A stretch of DNA of 64,000 nt, taken from positions 6,477,001 to 6,541,000 of the forward strand of contig NZ_CP073104.1 in the NCBI RefSeq assembly GCF_018138145.1, given 5' to 3'. Positions 1-10,341 of the stretch are shown piece after piece (position 1 is the first letter of the stretch; every line of letters begins with the position of its first letter). The stretch is from Pseudomonas sp. SCA2728.1_7 (GTDB lineage: Bacteria; Pseudomonadota; Gammaproteobacteria; Pseudomonadales; Pseudomonadaceae). The notes under the pieces are model-generated. The model worked only from the letters and a program-made list of their open reading frames with translations. It searched no databases and was not told where the DNA came from. A program made the translations under genes and the position numbers.

Positions 1-1
1 G

Positions 2-463
2 GGCTCGGTGTCGATGCCGATCGGCTCGTCCGACGATTCGATGGTCAAGGTCGCCAGCGAGACGGTGACGTCGCAAAAGTTCTATGAGCGCTTCTTCACG
101 TTGGTGGAATTGTTCCTGCCGGCGGAAGCAAAGAAAGCTGCACACATTGAAGAGAAGCCGAAGGCTGACTTGGGTGTGCCTGAGGCGAAGGCAGCTCCGG
201 CAGCGCTGGTGCCTACACCGACTCCGGCGGCTGAGCCTGCTGCGACACCTGCGCCTGCCGCAGAACCGGCGCCGGCACCTGCTGAGGCGACGCCAGTGAC
301 GTCTGAACCGGTTGCGCCACCGGCAGAGGCGGCGCCGATCACTCCGGCCCCGAGCGCAGAACCGGCGCCAGCATCGACGACCGAAACCATCACGCCACCG
401 GCCAACCCGGACATCCCGCCGCCCTCCGAGCCGATTCCGGCGATGCCAGCGTCCGGCCAATAA
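2..463 (+). CDS. C-terminal part of an unrecognised protein with an Ala/Pro/Glu-rich tail (5' partial)
   Basis: The open frame enters from the left edge and ends at TAA 461-463, leaving 153 residues. The first 50 or so look like the end of a folded domain (acidic patch with GSSDDSMVKVAS, then a hydrophobic stretch FFTLVELFLP). From about residue 60 to the end the protein is a low-complexity tail of Ala, Pro, Glu and Thr, probably disordered or cell-wall spanning. An alpha/beta-hydrolase C-terminus is possible from the SDD pattern, but I do not recognise the family. A compact REP hairpin 20 bases downstream may serve as terminator. Confidence 0.6.
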   Translation, partial: GSVSMPIGSSDDSMVKVASETVTSQKFYERFFTLVELFLPAEAKKAAHIEEKPKADLGVPEAKAAPAALVPTPTPAAEPAATPAPAAEPAPAPAEATPVTSEPVAPPAEAAPITPAPSAEPAPASTTETITPPANPDIPPPSEPIPAMPASGQ

Positions 464-483
464 ACCAGCCTCACCGCAAATCC

Positions 484-513
484 CTGTGGGAGCGAGCCAG
501 CTCGCTCCCACAG
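484..513. repeat. Compact REP hairpin
   Basis: A 13-bp perfect stem CTGTGGGAGCGAG / CTCGCTCCCACAG encloses a 4-base loop. It is the outer half of the window's REP consensus folded straight back on itself, without the usual inner CTGCTCGCGAA part. It lies 20 bases after a stop codon and could stabilise or end that transcript. Confidence 0.75.
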
Positions 514-699
514 TGGTTTCTGATGCACTTAAAATTTCGTTACATTCCCCTGACAAAATTCCCGCGATAAATTCCTGACCACCTGCTACGTTTTATTCAT
601 GAAGGCCGGGTTTCACTTTTCCTTCATACGAGCACGTTAAGCTCGAGGCACTGGGCATTTGCTCAGGCCCATTCAAGAGAGCAGCAGGGGGATTACGCG

Positions 700-786
700 A
701 TGGATGAATATCAAGAAGAGCTGCTCGAATACCAGGCCTTTGAACTGGATCCTCTGGAACCCGCTGAAGACGCCACCGAGCTTTGA
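700..786 (+). CDS. 28-codon acidic small protein
   Basis: ATG at 700 is preceded by a strong ribosome binding site (GCAGGGGG, about 6 bases away) and the frame ends with TGA 784-786. The peptide has 11 Asp/Glu residues and no Lys or Arg, an extreme composition that is unlikely by chance. It has no signal peptide or membrane segment. It stands alone between a REP hairpin and the convergent AraC gene. I do not know its function; the good Shine-Dalgarno and the clear intergenic position are the case for it being real. Confidence 0.55.
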   Translation: MDEYQEELLEYQAFELDPLEPAEDATEL

Positions 787-820
787 CTTGCAGCTTGAAG
801 CTTGTAGCTCGCAGCTGCTG

Positions 821-1861
821 TTATGCCGTTTTGCGGTGGCTGCGGCGGAATTCGCCGGGTGTCTGACCGCTCCAGCGTTTGAAGGCTCGCTGGAACGCTT
901 CGGCTGAGGCGAAACCCAGCAGGTAGGCAATCTCGCCGAAGGCCAGTTCGGTGTCACGGATGTAGGTCATCGCCAGGTCCCGGCGCGTATCGTTGAGGAT
1001 CGCGCGAAACTGCGTGCCTTCCTCGGCCAGTTTGCGCCGCAAGGTCCAGGTCGGCAGCTTCAGGCGTGTCGCCACTTCTTCCAGGTCGGGTTCCCGGCCA
1101 CCATTGAGCAACGGCCCCAACAGCTGAGTGATGCGTTCGCGCAAGCTGCGGGTGCGGGTCAATTGTTCAAGTTCCCGCTCACACAACTGCAGCAGATGCC
1201 GCCAGGTACTCGGGCAATGCTCGGGGTTGCGCAGTGCGAGACTGTTGAGGTTCAGACGCAGTTGATTACGCTCGGCACCGAACTGGATCGGGCAATCCCC
1301 CAGCACGCTGTAAGCCTCGCGGTAATCCGGCGCTTCGAATTCGATGTCGATGCGTTCAGCGCGCAGCGGTTCGCGGCTGACACTGGAGAGCTGATGCAGC
1401 CACCCGGCAATGATCGAGTCCACGACAAAACGGTTATAGGCGTTGTACGGGCTGATCGAATAGAAACGCAGCCACGCGCCATGGGCATCTTCGTGGAAAC
1501 TGGACTGGCCGCGATAGTTGGAACCGTACAACGCCTCGAAACGGATCAGGCAGCGTGCGGCTTCGCGCACGGTCGGCGCTTGTGCGGCAGTGACACCGGC
1601 CAGCCCGGCCTGGCTCAGGCGGCTAAGCTGGCCCATGCGCAAGCCCAGCGCCGAATTACCGGTCAGCTGAATCGCCGCGTGGCCCAGACGCATATAGCGC
1701 GGAATCGACAAGCGTGCCCCGGCCTCAGCCAACCGCGCGGCGTCGAGGCCATATTGCTCCAGCAGCGGCTGCGGATCGACCGCATGGCTGCGCACGGCAT
1801 CGGCGAGGCTGTGAACGAAGCCCACCGACAGATCCCCAAGACGCATCGGTAGCGGTTTCAT
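821..1861 (-). CDS. AraC family transcriptional regulator (arabinose_bd-type N-domain)
   Basis: A 346-residue regulator. The N-terminal 200 residues resemble the ligand-sensing domain of the OruR/ArgR-like AraC subgroup. The C-terminal 90 residues hold two helix-turn-helix units ending in the family signature GFASAEAFQRAFKRWSGQTPGEFR. The start lies 3 bases after the stop of the nitrilase-fold gene, so both form one operon that diverges from fadH. That layout suggests control of fadH or of its own operon, which is an inference. The effector is unknown. The start is placed at the first ATG because of the tight coupling; there is no strong ribosome binding site. Confidence 0.9.
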   Translation of the reverse strand: MKPLPMRLGDLSVGFVHSLADAVRSHAVDPQPLLEQYGLDAARLAEAGARLSIPRYMRLGHAAIQLTGNSALGLRMGQLSRLSQAGLAGVTAAQAPTVREAARCLIRFEALYGSNYRGQSSFHEDAHGAWLRFYSISPYNAYNRFVVDSIIAGWLHQLSSVSREPLRAERIDIEFEAPDYREAYSVLGDCPIQFGAERNQLRLNLNSLALRNPEHCPSTWRHLLQLCERELEQLTRTRSLRERITQLLGPLLNGGREPDLEEVATRLKLPTWTLRRKLAEEGTQFRAILNDTRRDLAMTYIRDTELAFGEIAYLLGFASAEAFQRAFKRWSGQTPGEFRRSHRKTA

Positions 1862-1864
1862 GGC

Positions 1865-2995
1865 TTACAACCAGATGTTCAGCAAGCGCGCGCCACGAGC
1901 CTCGCCATCGGCGAACTGCTGACCGTTGCTGCTGAGGAAACTTTGGCCGGAACTGGCCTTCTCCCAGAACTGCCCGCGCAGAAACACACTGATGCCGGCA
2001 ATCGCTTGACTGCTCGGCGGTTGCGCGGTCAGCGTCAACCGATGCCAGGCCTGTCCTTCTGTAAGCTCTCCGGGTTTGAGGCTGACCGATCCCGGCGTAC
2101 TTGAACCCTTATAGCCGCGCCACGGTTGGTTCCACGTACTCTGACCGAGCACCTGTGCCGGTACCGCGACCAATTGCACGCGTTGCTCGTCGAGTTGGCG
2201 GTAGTTGTCCGGATACCAACTGTCACTGCCAATCAGCACGCCGAGGCGTCCGGCCGGGGTATCGACCACGTTGAGCGAATATTTGTCCGCACCTTCGATC
2301 ACTTCACGTTGATCGAACACCGGGTGCATCTGTCGCTGTGGCTGGCCAAGCGGCACGCCGTCGCGGCCGAACACCACGCTGCTGTTGAACAGCGCTCCGC
2401 TACCGGGTTTGAGCTGGCCGTCGCGAATGCTTGGCTCCGGCAGCACGATCGAGCCCGCTACCAGCGTCACATGAAACTCTTTGGCCAGACCACCGAACAG
2501 TGCCTGGTAGTCCTTGGCCATCGCCTTGGATTTCATGCGCAGGTACGCGTCGTTGAGGCGGTCGCTGCCGTTGGCGCTGAGCCAGGCGCGGGCGAACAGC
2601 AGCGGATTGCTTGCCGCCAGCCAGTTCATCGCCTCGGCAAGGGACGGCGCCTGATAAAGCTCGTCTTTTTCACCGCTGAGCAGCAGCCAGGTGCCGACGT
2701 TTTCCGGCAATACCACGACGGTTTTGTCGTTCAATAGGCCTTGATCCTGAGCTTGCTGCAAATAGGCAGCGAGTTTGCGGTGCAAGCGCTCGGGGTTTTG
2801 ATAGTCGGTGGGAAACAGCTCGGGCTGGATGCCCAGCAGGTTGCCGCGATCGGCTGGGGTGCCCTGATCGACCGCCACTTTAATGCGTAAGTCCGACAGG
2901 TAGTGCCCCGCCGGCCGGTCCGCCGCCCACATGGCGTAGGTGGTCAAAGCGGCGACGAGGGCCATGGAGAAGAACAGGTACAAAAGTTTGCGCAT
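1865..2995 (-). CDS. Membrane-anchored nitrilase-superfamily protein, catalytic Lys and Cys replaced
   Basis: This is a carbon-nitrogen hydrolase fold of 376 residues with an N-terminal hydrophobic signal/anchor (MRKLLYLFF...), so the body is probably periplasmic. Active nitrilases use a Glu-Lys-Cys triad. The Glu is present in PENVGTW (residue 98). The Lys site, normally RKxH, reads RQMH (Gln222). The nucleophile site, normally ICxD followed by WYP, reads IGSDSWYP (Gly256). The fold motif is otherwise kept, so this looks like a degenerate enzyme reused for binding, or one with another chemistry. A frame-consistent ATG lies 12 bases upstream; I prefer this start because it gives a clean signal peptide. 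It is first in the operon with the AraC gene. Confidence 0.82.
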   Translation of the reverse strand: MRKLLYLFFSMALVAALTTYAMWAADRPAGHYLSDLRIKVAVDQGTPADRGNLLGIQPELFPTDYQNPERLHRKLAAYLQQAQDQGLLNDKTVVVLPENVGTWLLLSGEKDELYQAPSLAEAMNWLAASNPLLFARAWLSANGSDRLNDAYLRMKSKAMAKDYQALFGGLAKEFHVTLVAGSIVLPEPSIRDGQLKPGSGALFNSSVVFGRDGVPLGQPQRQMHPVFDQREVIEGADKYSLNVVDTPAGRLGVLIGSDSWYPDNYRQLDEQRVQLVAVPAQVLGQSTWNQPWRGYKGSSTPGSVSLKPGELTEGQAWHRLTLTAQPPSSQAIAGISVFLRGQFWEKASSGQSFLSSNGQQFADGEARGARLLNIWL

Positions 2996-3089
2996 GAAAA
3001 CCAACAACTACCGGGTACAGGGTATGGCGACTAGGGTAGGGCCCATGGCTCCGGTTGCCAAGGGGCACTGCGCATTTGGATCAATAAGT

Positions 3090-3114
3090 TGTCAGTTACG
3101 GTCATTGAGTGACA
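3090..3114. promoter_or_regulatory. Candidate operator in the fadH divergent promoter region
   Basis: An imperfect palindrome TGTCA-N15-TGACA sits in the 208-base divergent region between the nitrilase-fold operon and fadH. It could bind the AraC regulator of the adjacent operon or another factor. The evidence is dyad symmetry and location only. Confidence 0.3.
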
Positions 3115-3182
3115 GCGATGCGACTCTTAGTCTGTCGAACATGACTGACGGGGGCCGCAGAGCGCCCGCAACTTTTCCGTGA

Positions 3183-5243
<2,061 letters not shown>

Positions 5244-5258
5244 GCTCCACCGCTGAAC

Positions 5259-5350
5259 CTGTGGGAGCGAGCCTGCTCGCGAAAGCGCAGTGTCAGCCAA
5301 TACACATGTCGACTGACACGACGCCTTCGCGAGCAGGCTCGCTCCCACAG
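5259..5350. repeat. REPIN, GC allele, head-to-head
   Basis: Two inverted REP arms (CTGTGGGAGCGAGCCTGCTC and its complement) flank a spacer with GTGTCAG/CTGACAC dyad symmetry. Both arms are the GCGAG/GCGAA allele. It follows the fadH stop by 15 bases and ends in TTTTTT, so it may also terminate transcription. Confidence 0.9.
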
Positions 5351-5391
5351 GTTTTTTGTTGTTCTCAGATTCGGTGAGCACCACAAACCAA

Positions 5392-5415
5392 TGTAGGAGT
5401 GAGCCTGCTCGCGAT
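5392..5415 (+). repeat. Single REP arm, TA allele
   Basis: A lone arm TGTAGGAGTGAGCCTGCTCG plus CGAT, with no inverted partner nearby. It lies between a REPIN and the next gene, and is probably a degenerate half of a former REPIN. Confidence 0.8.
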
Positions 5416-5468
5416 GGCTGCTGATGAGCGACTAGAATGCCGGCTCTGTCCAGATCGAATCGCCGCCC

Positions 5469-6395
5469 ATGCTTTTGCCTCCCTCCGATTGGCTACCCCA
5501 AGCCCCTCTCGAACACCTTCACCTCGACTGGCTGACAACCGCCGACATTGAAGTCGCGATCCTGCGCCTCGACCAGATCGACCCGCTGATCAGCGGCAAC
5601 AAATGGTTCAAACTCGTCGAACACCTCAAAGCCGCCGATCGTGCGGGGGCCGCAGGCATCATCAGCCTCGGTGGCGCGCATTCCAATCATCTGCACGCGT
5701 TGGCGGCAGCGGGGAAGCGGCTGGGGTTCAAAACCGTGGGCCTGTTACGCGGGCATGCGCAAGAGACACCGACGGTGCTGGATTTGCAGGCGTTCGGCAT
5801 GCAGCTGCATTGGTTGGGTTACGGCGGTTATCGCGCACGAAACGAACCGGGATTCTGGGCGCCCTGGCACGAGCTGTATCCGCAACTGCATGCAGTGCCC
5901 GAGGGCGGTGGTGGTTTACCGGGTGCGCTCGGTTGTGCCGCGATCAAGGAACAGGCGCAAGCGCAATTACCCACGCTCGGTTGGAGTGATTACCACGGAT
6001 GGTGGCTGGCTTGTGGCACCGGGACGACACTCGCCGGGCTGGTTCTCGCCGAGGCCGGTGCGCATCCGGCCTATGGCGCGTTGGCGGTACCTGAGGATCA
6101 CGGCGTGGCGCCGCAGGTCGAGGCGATTGTTCCGTCGCCCGGTCAGAGCTGCGTGGGATATGAACTGATCGACGCCAGCCGCGGCGGCTTTGCCAAGGTC
6201 GATCCGCTGCTGCTCACGTTCATTGAGCAGACCGAGCAGGCCAGCGGCGTTCCTCTGGAGCCGCTATACACCGGCAAGGCGTTGCTGGCGCTCAAACAGC
6301 AAGTCGAGGCGGGCAGATTCGCAGCTGGCACGCGGCTGATCTTCATTCATACCGGTGGCTTGCAGGGCCGGCGCGGTTTTATCGCCAGCCCCTGA
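5469..6395 (+). CDS. dcyD: PLP-dependent D-cysteine desulfhydrase / ACC deaminase family enzyme
   Basis: A 308-residue fold-type II PLP enzyme. SGNKWFKL carries the Schiff-base lysine (K45), followed by the phosphate/substrate loop GGAHSNHLHALA. Near the end is HTGGLQG, typical of the family. D-cysteine desulfhydrase yields pyruvate, ammonia and sulfide from D-cysteine; ACC deaminase opens the cyclopropane ring of the ethylene precursor. I cannot separate these activities here. The residues differ from classic GNKTRKLE of true AcdS enzymes, so D-cysteine desulfhydrase is favoured. Location beside fadH is, as I recall, conserved in Pseudomonas. Confidence 0.8.
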   Translation: MLLPPSDWLPQAPLEHLHLDWLTTADIEVAILRLDQIDPLISGNKWFKLVEHLKAADRAGAAGIISLGGAHSNHLHALAAAGKRLGFKTVGLLRGHAQETPTVLDLQAFGMQLHWLGYGGYRARNEPGFWAPWHELYPQLHAVPEGGGGLPGALGCAAIKEQAQAQLPTLGWSDYHGWWLACGTGTTLAGLVLAEAGAHPAYGALAVPEDHGVAPQVEAIVPSPGQSCVGYELIDASRGGFAKVDPLLLTFIEQTEQASGVPLEPLYTGKALLALKQQVEAGRFAAGTRLIFIHTGGLQGRRGFIASP

Positions 6396-6398
6396 CAA

Positions 6399-6947
6399 TC
6401 AACCGCGCTTGGGCATCATCCGCAGCAGCGTGTTATCGCGCACCACATAGTGGTGATAGATCCCCGCCAGCGCATGCAGGCCGATCAGCCAGTAACCGAT
6501 CGTGGCAATCAGAACATGCCAGTGCTCGACCTGCTTGGCGAAATCCTTGTTCTCCGCGACCAGCAGCGGCAGATCAAAACCATAGAACATCACCTGATGC
6601 CCCTCGGCGCTGGTAATCAGCCAGCCGAGAATCGGCATGCTGATCATGAACAGGTACAACGCCCAGTGCATCAGCCGCGCCAGTACGGTTTGCCATTGCG
6701 GTGAGGCGGGGAAGATTTTCGGCGCCGGGCCAATGCTGCGCGCGAGCAGGCGAAACCACACCAGCACAAACACGGTCAGGCCGAGCATGTAGTGCACTTC
6801 GCGGATCAGCGTGCGCCCGCCGCTGCCTTTGGGAAACAGGCCACGTAATTCCATGCTGGCGTAGACCAGCACCAACAACACCAGCATCAGCCAGTGCAGC
6901 AGCACCGATACGGTGCTGTAGCGTGATTCGGAACTTGTCCACGGCAT
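6399..6947 (-). CDS. Cytochrome b561 family protein
   Basis: A 182-residue integral membrane diheme b-type cytochrome with four transmembrane helices and the conserved histidines expected as heme ligands (in VSVLLHWLM, VHYMLG, LMHWALY and GLHALAGIYHH). It probably passes electrons between quinone and a periplasmic partner. Its stop lies 3 bases from the convergent desulfhydrase stop. An ATG 15 bases upstream is also in frame; 6947 is preferred because AGGA within that leader is at proper spacing. A 9-bp inverted repeat lies in its leader. A second b561 gene occurs in the catalase operon at 29.7 kb. Confidence 0.88.
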   Translation of the reverse strand: MPWTSSESRYSTVSVLLHWLMLVLLVLVYASMELRGLFPKGSGGRTLIREVHYMLGLTVFVLVWFRLLARSIGPAPKIFPASPQWQTVLARLMHWALYLFMISMPILGWLITSAEGHQVMFYGFDLPLLVAENKDFAKQVEHWHVLIATIGYWLIGLHALAGIYHHYVVRDNTLLRMMPKRG

Positions 6948-6969
6948 ACGGTGTTTCCTCATCGGTCAG

Positions 6970-7018
6970 GGTTTACAGGTACCGCTTCTTGTTTGACGGC
7001 CTGTATCAACTGTAAACC
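6970..7018. promoter_or_regulatory. Inverted repeat upstream of the cytochrome b561 gene
   Basis: GGTTTACAG (6970-6978) and CTGTAAACC (7010-7018) form a perfect 9-bp inverted repeat about 25-70 bases upstream of the cytochrome gene on the minus strand. It may be a regulator site or an mRNA stem. No family assignment is possible by eye. Confidence 0.4.
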
Positions 7019-7287
7019 TGATGTGATGTTTTTGCCTGAGTTAATCAATGTTTTTTGCTGGCGGAGTGGCGCTGTCGAAAAGGCGTATTTCTGAAGTTGT
7101 TGGGTTGTTGTATTGGGGAAGTTGTTGGGTGGTGGTTTGAAGTTGTTGGTGTAACTGTTTGTTGTTTATATCTTGTGTTTGCTTTGATTTGAATTGTTGG
7201 GGTGGGATGATTATTGTTTTGTCAGGTCCTTAGTTGTTTTCTAAGGTTTGTAATTAGTGCTGATTTTATTGTGTTGAGTTTGTGAAA
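7019..7287. other. AT-rich, strand-asymmetric intergenic spacer
   Basis: This roughly 270-base region has no credible gene. The plus strand is almost entirely G and T with many GTTGTTGG runs, so the minus strand carries repeated CAACAAC and ACAACAA motifs. GC content is far below the neighbours. It contains the upstream regions of both the cytochrome b561 gene (minus) and the repeat protein (plus). If transcribed on the minus strand it would resemble A/C-rich Hfq-binding RNA, but I see no terminator or convincing promoter. Confidence 0.5.
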
Positions 7288-8034
7288 ATGAAAAAAACTA
7301 CTGTAGCTGCCCAGCAAAAAAACACCTACGCCGTAAAGAAAGATATGGCTAAGGCTCCGATCTCGAAACCGACACCAAAACCACGGCCCTCCATCACTCC
7401 GACCAAGCCTGTAACGCCGACCAAGCCTGTAGTTCCGACCAAACCGGTGGTGCCGACCAAGCCTGTAGCCCCGACCAAACCGGTGGTGCCGACCAAGCCT
7501 GTAGCCCCGACCAAACCGGTGGTGCCGACCAAGCCTGTAGCCCCGACCAAACCGGTAGTGCCGACCAAGCCTGTAGCCCCGATCAAACCGGTGGTGCCGA
7601 CCAAGCCTGTAGCCCCGACCAAACCGGTGGCGCCAACCACGCCTGTAGCGCCAACCCTTCCGACTGATCCAGTCAACACCAAGCGACCGCCGATGCCGTG
7701 GCCAACGGTCAACGTCAATGTCGACCCGATTGCCTTGATTGCACTGATTCAAACCATCGGTGCCACAACCCACCAGGATGGCTCGACGACATTGCCGGAC
7801 GGCAGCCGGATCGATGTGGATAAAACATCGGTAACACGTCCCGACGGTATTATTCAATATGAAGATGGTCGGGTAGAGTATCCCGATGGCCGAATCGTGT
7901 GGCCAGATGATACGATCGAATATGCGGATGGGCGTATTGAATGGGCGGACGGAACAATCAAGTTTCCGGATGGCAGTATTAAATACCCGGACGGTCTGGC
8001 TTATGACGCCGCAGGTGATCTTGTTTCAGAGTGA
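7288..8034 (+). CDS. Low-complexity protein with PTKPV hexapeptide and xDGxI repeats
   Basis: 248 residues in three parts: a Lys/Pro-rich N-terminus without a signal peptide, 14 near-perfect hexapeptides of the form P-T-K-P-V-V/A (about residues 38-121), then a hydrophobic segment ([18 protein letters not shown]), and finally nine or so short repeats of the form P/A-D-G-R/T-I-x-Y/W/F (YPDGRI, YADGRI, WADGTI, FPDGSI, YPDG). The last part should fold as a repetitive beta structure, rather like MORN or cell-wall-binding repeats. ATG 7288 is preferred over an in-frame GTG at 7282 because of GAG spacing. Function unknown; the gene and its upstream region look atypical for this genome. Confidence 0.7.
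   Translation: MKKTTVAAQQKNTYAVKKDMAKAPISKPTPKPRPSITPTKPVTPTKPVVPTKPVVPTKPVAPTKPVVPTKPVAPTKPVVPTKPVAPTKPVVPTKPVAPIKPVVPTKPVAPTKPVAPTTPVAPTLPTDPVNTKRPPMPWPTVNVNVDPIALIALIQTIGATTHQDGSTTLPDGSRIDVDKTSVTRPDGIIQYEDGRVEYPDGRIVWPDDTIEYADGRIEWADGTIKFPDGSIKYPDGLAYDAAGDLVSE
7399..7650 (+). repeat. Tandem coding repeat, 18-bp unit, 14 copies
   Basis: The units code for PTKPVA or PTKPVV and alternate, giving a 36-bp higher-order period. Several copies are identical at the DNA level, which points to recent expansion or slippage. A 14th, less regular, unit reads PTTPVA. Copy number probably varies between strains. Confidence 0.85.
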
Positions 8035-8098
8035 ACACTTGAGTTTGGTAAGCGCCTGTTAAATCGTTTGCTTGATTTGATTTATGCAAGTCGAATAA

Positions 8099-8137
8099 AA
8101 AACCGCTGATTGCGTTTGCAATCAGCGGTTTTCTTCG
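8099..8137. terminator. Rho-independent terminator
   Basis: A 15-bp stem AAAACCGCTGATTGC / GCAATCAGCGGTTTT with a 4-base loop, followed by TTTTCTTCG. It lies between the convergent repeat-protein gene and phnX and can serve both strands. Confidence 0.88.
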
Positions 8138-8148
8138 TCTCGGCGGAA

Positions 8149-8976
8149 CTAGCTGTATTGGGGCATTTCACCATTGGCCAGGCGCTTGTTGATGTCGGCA
8201 ATGACTTCCGGCAAATCGGTGATGGTGTCGATCATGTAGTGCGGGCGCGAGCCTTCGAACAGTGCGTGAATGCGCTTGCGTTCGCTGGCCAGCTCATCGC
8301 TGCCCAAGGCGCGGAAACCGGCGTAATCCAGACCCAGCGCATTGCCCGAACAGATCAGCGCAACGGTCCACATACCGGCGCGGCGGCCTTCGAGAATGCC
8401 CGGCACGGTGTCATCGATCTTCACGCACGCCGCGACATCGTCGATGCCCAGCGCGATCACGTTGGCCAGCGCCTGGGCCGGCCACGGACGGCCATTCGGC
8501 ACTTCATCGGTGGCAACCACGTGGTCGGCGACGTAGCCGTTGGTGGCGGCCAATTCGACGACTTTATCCATCACTTGCTTCGGATAACCTGAGCAAGAGC
8601 CGATCTTGATCCCTTGCTGGCGCAGGTTGGCGATGGTTTCCAGAGCGCCGGGAATCAGTGCCGAGTGCTCGGCGATCTTCTCGATCTGCAGCGGCATGAA
8701 GCGATTGTAGATGGCGGTGACGTCGTCATCGGTCGGCGTGCGGCCGAATGCCTTGCGATAACGCTCGGCCACTTGCGGCTGATCGCAAAGGGTGCGGATG
8801 TGATCCCACTTGCCCATGCCCATCGGGCCACGGGCTTCTTCGATGGAGACCTGCACGTCGAATTCGGCGAACGCTTCGACGAAGATCTGCGTCGGCGCGA
8901 ACGAGCCGAAATCGACCACGGTGCCGGCCCAGTCGAGGATCGCGGCTTGCAGCTTGTTTGGATTGACGTAGTTCAT
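8149..8976 (-). CDS. phnX: Phosphonoacetaldehyde hydrolase (phosphonatase)
   Basis: PhnX cleaves the C-P bond of phosphonoacetaldehyde to acetaldehyde and phosphate. The 275-residue HAD-superfamily enzyme has the nucleophile D15 in [10 protein letters not shown], the Schiff-base lysine K56 in MGMGKWDH, the motif II serine region GSCSGYP and the acidic motif KIDDTVPGI. The longer open frame upstream is rejected because AGGAAG sits just before ATG 8976. It lies downstream of phnW with a REPIN between them, completing the two-step 2-aminoethylphosphonate route. Confidence 0.95.
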   Translation of the reverse strand: MNYVNPNKLQAAILDWAGTVVDFGSFAPTQIFVEAFAEFDVQVSIEEARGPMGMGKWDHIRTLCDQPQVAERYRKAFGRTPTDDDVTAIYNRFMPLQIEKIAEHSALIPGALETIANLRQQGIKIGSCSGYPKQVMDKVVELAATNGYVADHVVATDEVPNGRPWPAQALANVIALGIDDVAACVKIDDTVPGILEGRRAGMWTVALICSGNALGLDYAGFRALGSDELASERKRIHALFEGSRPHYMIDTITDLPEVIADINKRLANGEMPQYS

Positions 8977-9012
8977 GTTGATCAACTTCCTGAGTTGGCA
9001 ATGCAATTCAAA

Positions 9013-9103
9013 TGTAGGAGTGAGCCTGCTCGCGATAGCGGTTGATCATTCAACATCTTCGTCGACTGACACGGCCTCATCGCGAGCAGGCTCACTCCTA
9101 CAG
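9013..9103. repeat. REPIN, TA allele, head-to-head
   Basis: Arms TGTAGGAGTGAGCCTGCTCG and its complement, both the TA allele. It lies between phnW and phnX, inside what should be one operon, so it may lower phnX expression relative to phnW. Confidence 0.9.
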
Positions 9104-9119
9104 GGGATTTGTGTGGGGT

Positions 9120-10229
9120 TTAGATTTCGAGGACTTCCATCTCACGCAGCACTTCGCCGACCGCCGCGACGGCCTGGCGCATTTCGTCCGGGCTGACGTG
9201 GCCGATGCAGCCGACGCGGAAGGTTTCGACCTGGGTCAATTTGCCGGGATAGAGGATGTAACCCTTGGCCTTGACCCGTTCGTAGAAATCCTTGAACTGA
9301 TAACGCGGATCTTGCGGCGCATGGAACGTGGCAATGATCGGCGCCTGAATTGCCGCTGGCAGGAAGCTGCGCAAACCGAGCTTGCCCATTTCGTCCATCA
9401 GCGCCTCGCAATTGGCCGCGTAACGCGCATGTCGCGCCGGCAGGCCACCTTCTTCGTTGTATTGCAGCAGCGCTTCGTGCAGTGCCGCGACCACGTGGGT
9501 CGGCGGGGTGAAGCGCCATTGCCCGGTTTTCATCATGTAGGTGTGCTGGTCAAACAGGTCCATCGCCAGCGAGTGCGAATTACCGGCGGCTGCGGCCAGT
9601 GATTCCTTGCGGGCGAAGACGAAGCCCATTCCCGGTACGCCTTCCAGGCATTTGCCGGACGCGGCGATCAGCGCATCGAACGGCACTTGTTGCGCATCCA
9701 CCGGCAATGCGCCGAAGGAACTCATGGCATCGATAATCAGGCGTTTACCGTGTTGCTCGACGACCTGGGCAATCTCCGCCAGCGGATTGAGAATCCCGGT
9801 GCTGGTTTCGCAGTGAATCAGCGCGACGTGGGTGATGTCGCTGTCGGCGCGCAACAAACGATCGACGTCGGCGGCTGTCGTCGGTTCGTCTTCAGCGGTT
9901 TCGAAGGTGCTGAACGAGCGGCCGAGCACTTCGCAAATCTTCGCCAGACGCTTGCCGTACGCGCCGTTGATCAGCACCAGCACTTTGCCGTCACGCGGCA
10001 CCAAAGTGCCGATGGCCGCTTCGACGGCGAAGGTACCGCTGCCCTGCAATGGCACGCAGTGGTGAGTGGCGGCGCCGTTGAGGATCGCCAGCAGTTGTTC
10101 GCACAGACTGGCGGTCAGTTGGTTGAAGCGGTCATCCCATGACCCCCAGTCGACCATCATCGCCTGGCGGGTGCGGGCCGAAGTGGTCAACGGGCCGGGA
10201 GTGAGCAGGATGGGTTCGGCGATACTCAT
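9120..10229 (-). CDS. phnW: 2-aminoethylphosphonate:pyruvate aminotransferase
   Basis: PhnW converts 2-aminoethylphosphonate plus pyruvate to phosphonoacetaldehyde plus alanine. The 369-residue fold-type I PLP enzyme starts with the family signature [10 protein letters not shown], has the aspartate loop [10 protein letters not shown] and the PLP lysine K193 in [12 protein letters not shown]. The length matches the family (about 367). It is followed by phnX and diverges from a LysR gene across 112 bases, the usual Pseudomonas arrangement. Confidence 0.95.
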   Translation of the reverse strand: MSIAEPILLTPGPLTTSARTRQAMMVDWGSWDDRFNQLTASLCEQLLAILNGAATHHCVPLQGSGTFAVEAAIGTLVPRDGKVLVLINGAYGKRLAKICEVLGRSFSTFETAEDEPTTAADVDRLLRADSDITHVALIHCETSTGILNPLAEIAQVVEQHGKRLIIDAMSSFGALPVDAQQVPFDALIAASGKCLEGVPGMGFVFARKESLAAAAGNSHSLAMDLFDQHTYMMKTGQWRFTPPTHVVAALHEALLQYNEEGGLPARHARYAANCEALMDEMGKLGLRSFLPAAIQAPIIATFHAPQDPRYQFKDFYERVKAKGYILYPGKLTQVETFRVGCIGHVSPDEMRQAVAAVGEVLREMEVLEI

Positions 10230-10341
10230 TCGTGTGTCCTCGGATAGCGCTGTGGGATGAAGCTACGGGACATACGTTGCAATTCGCCGTTGTATCAATC
10301 AAATTGTTTGTTGTTATGCCAGCCATCAGTGAGAGTTATCC

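Noticed and set aside
7326..7718. 130-codon frame on the minus strand over the PTKPV repeats
   Set aside because: A repeat-driven shadow ([10 protein letters not shown] pattern) of the sense repeats, without a ribosome binding site.
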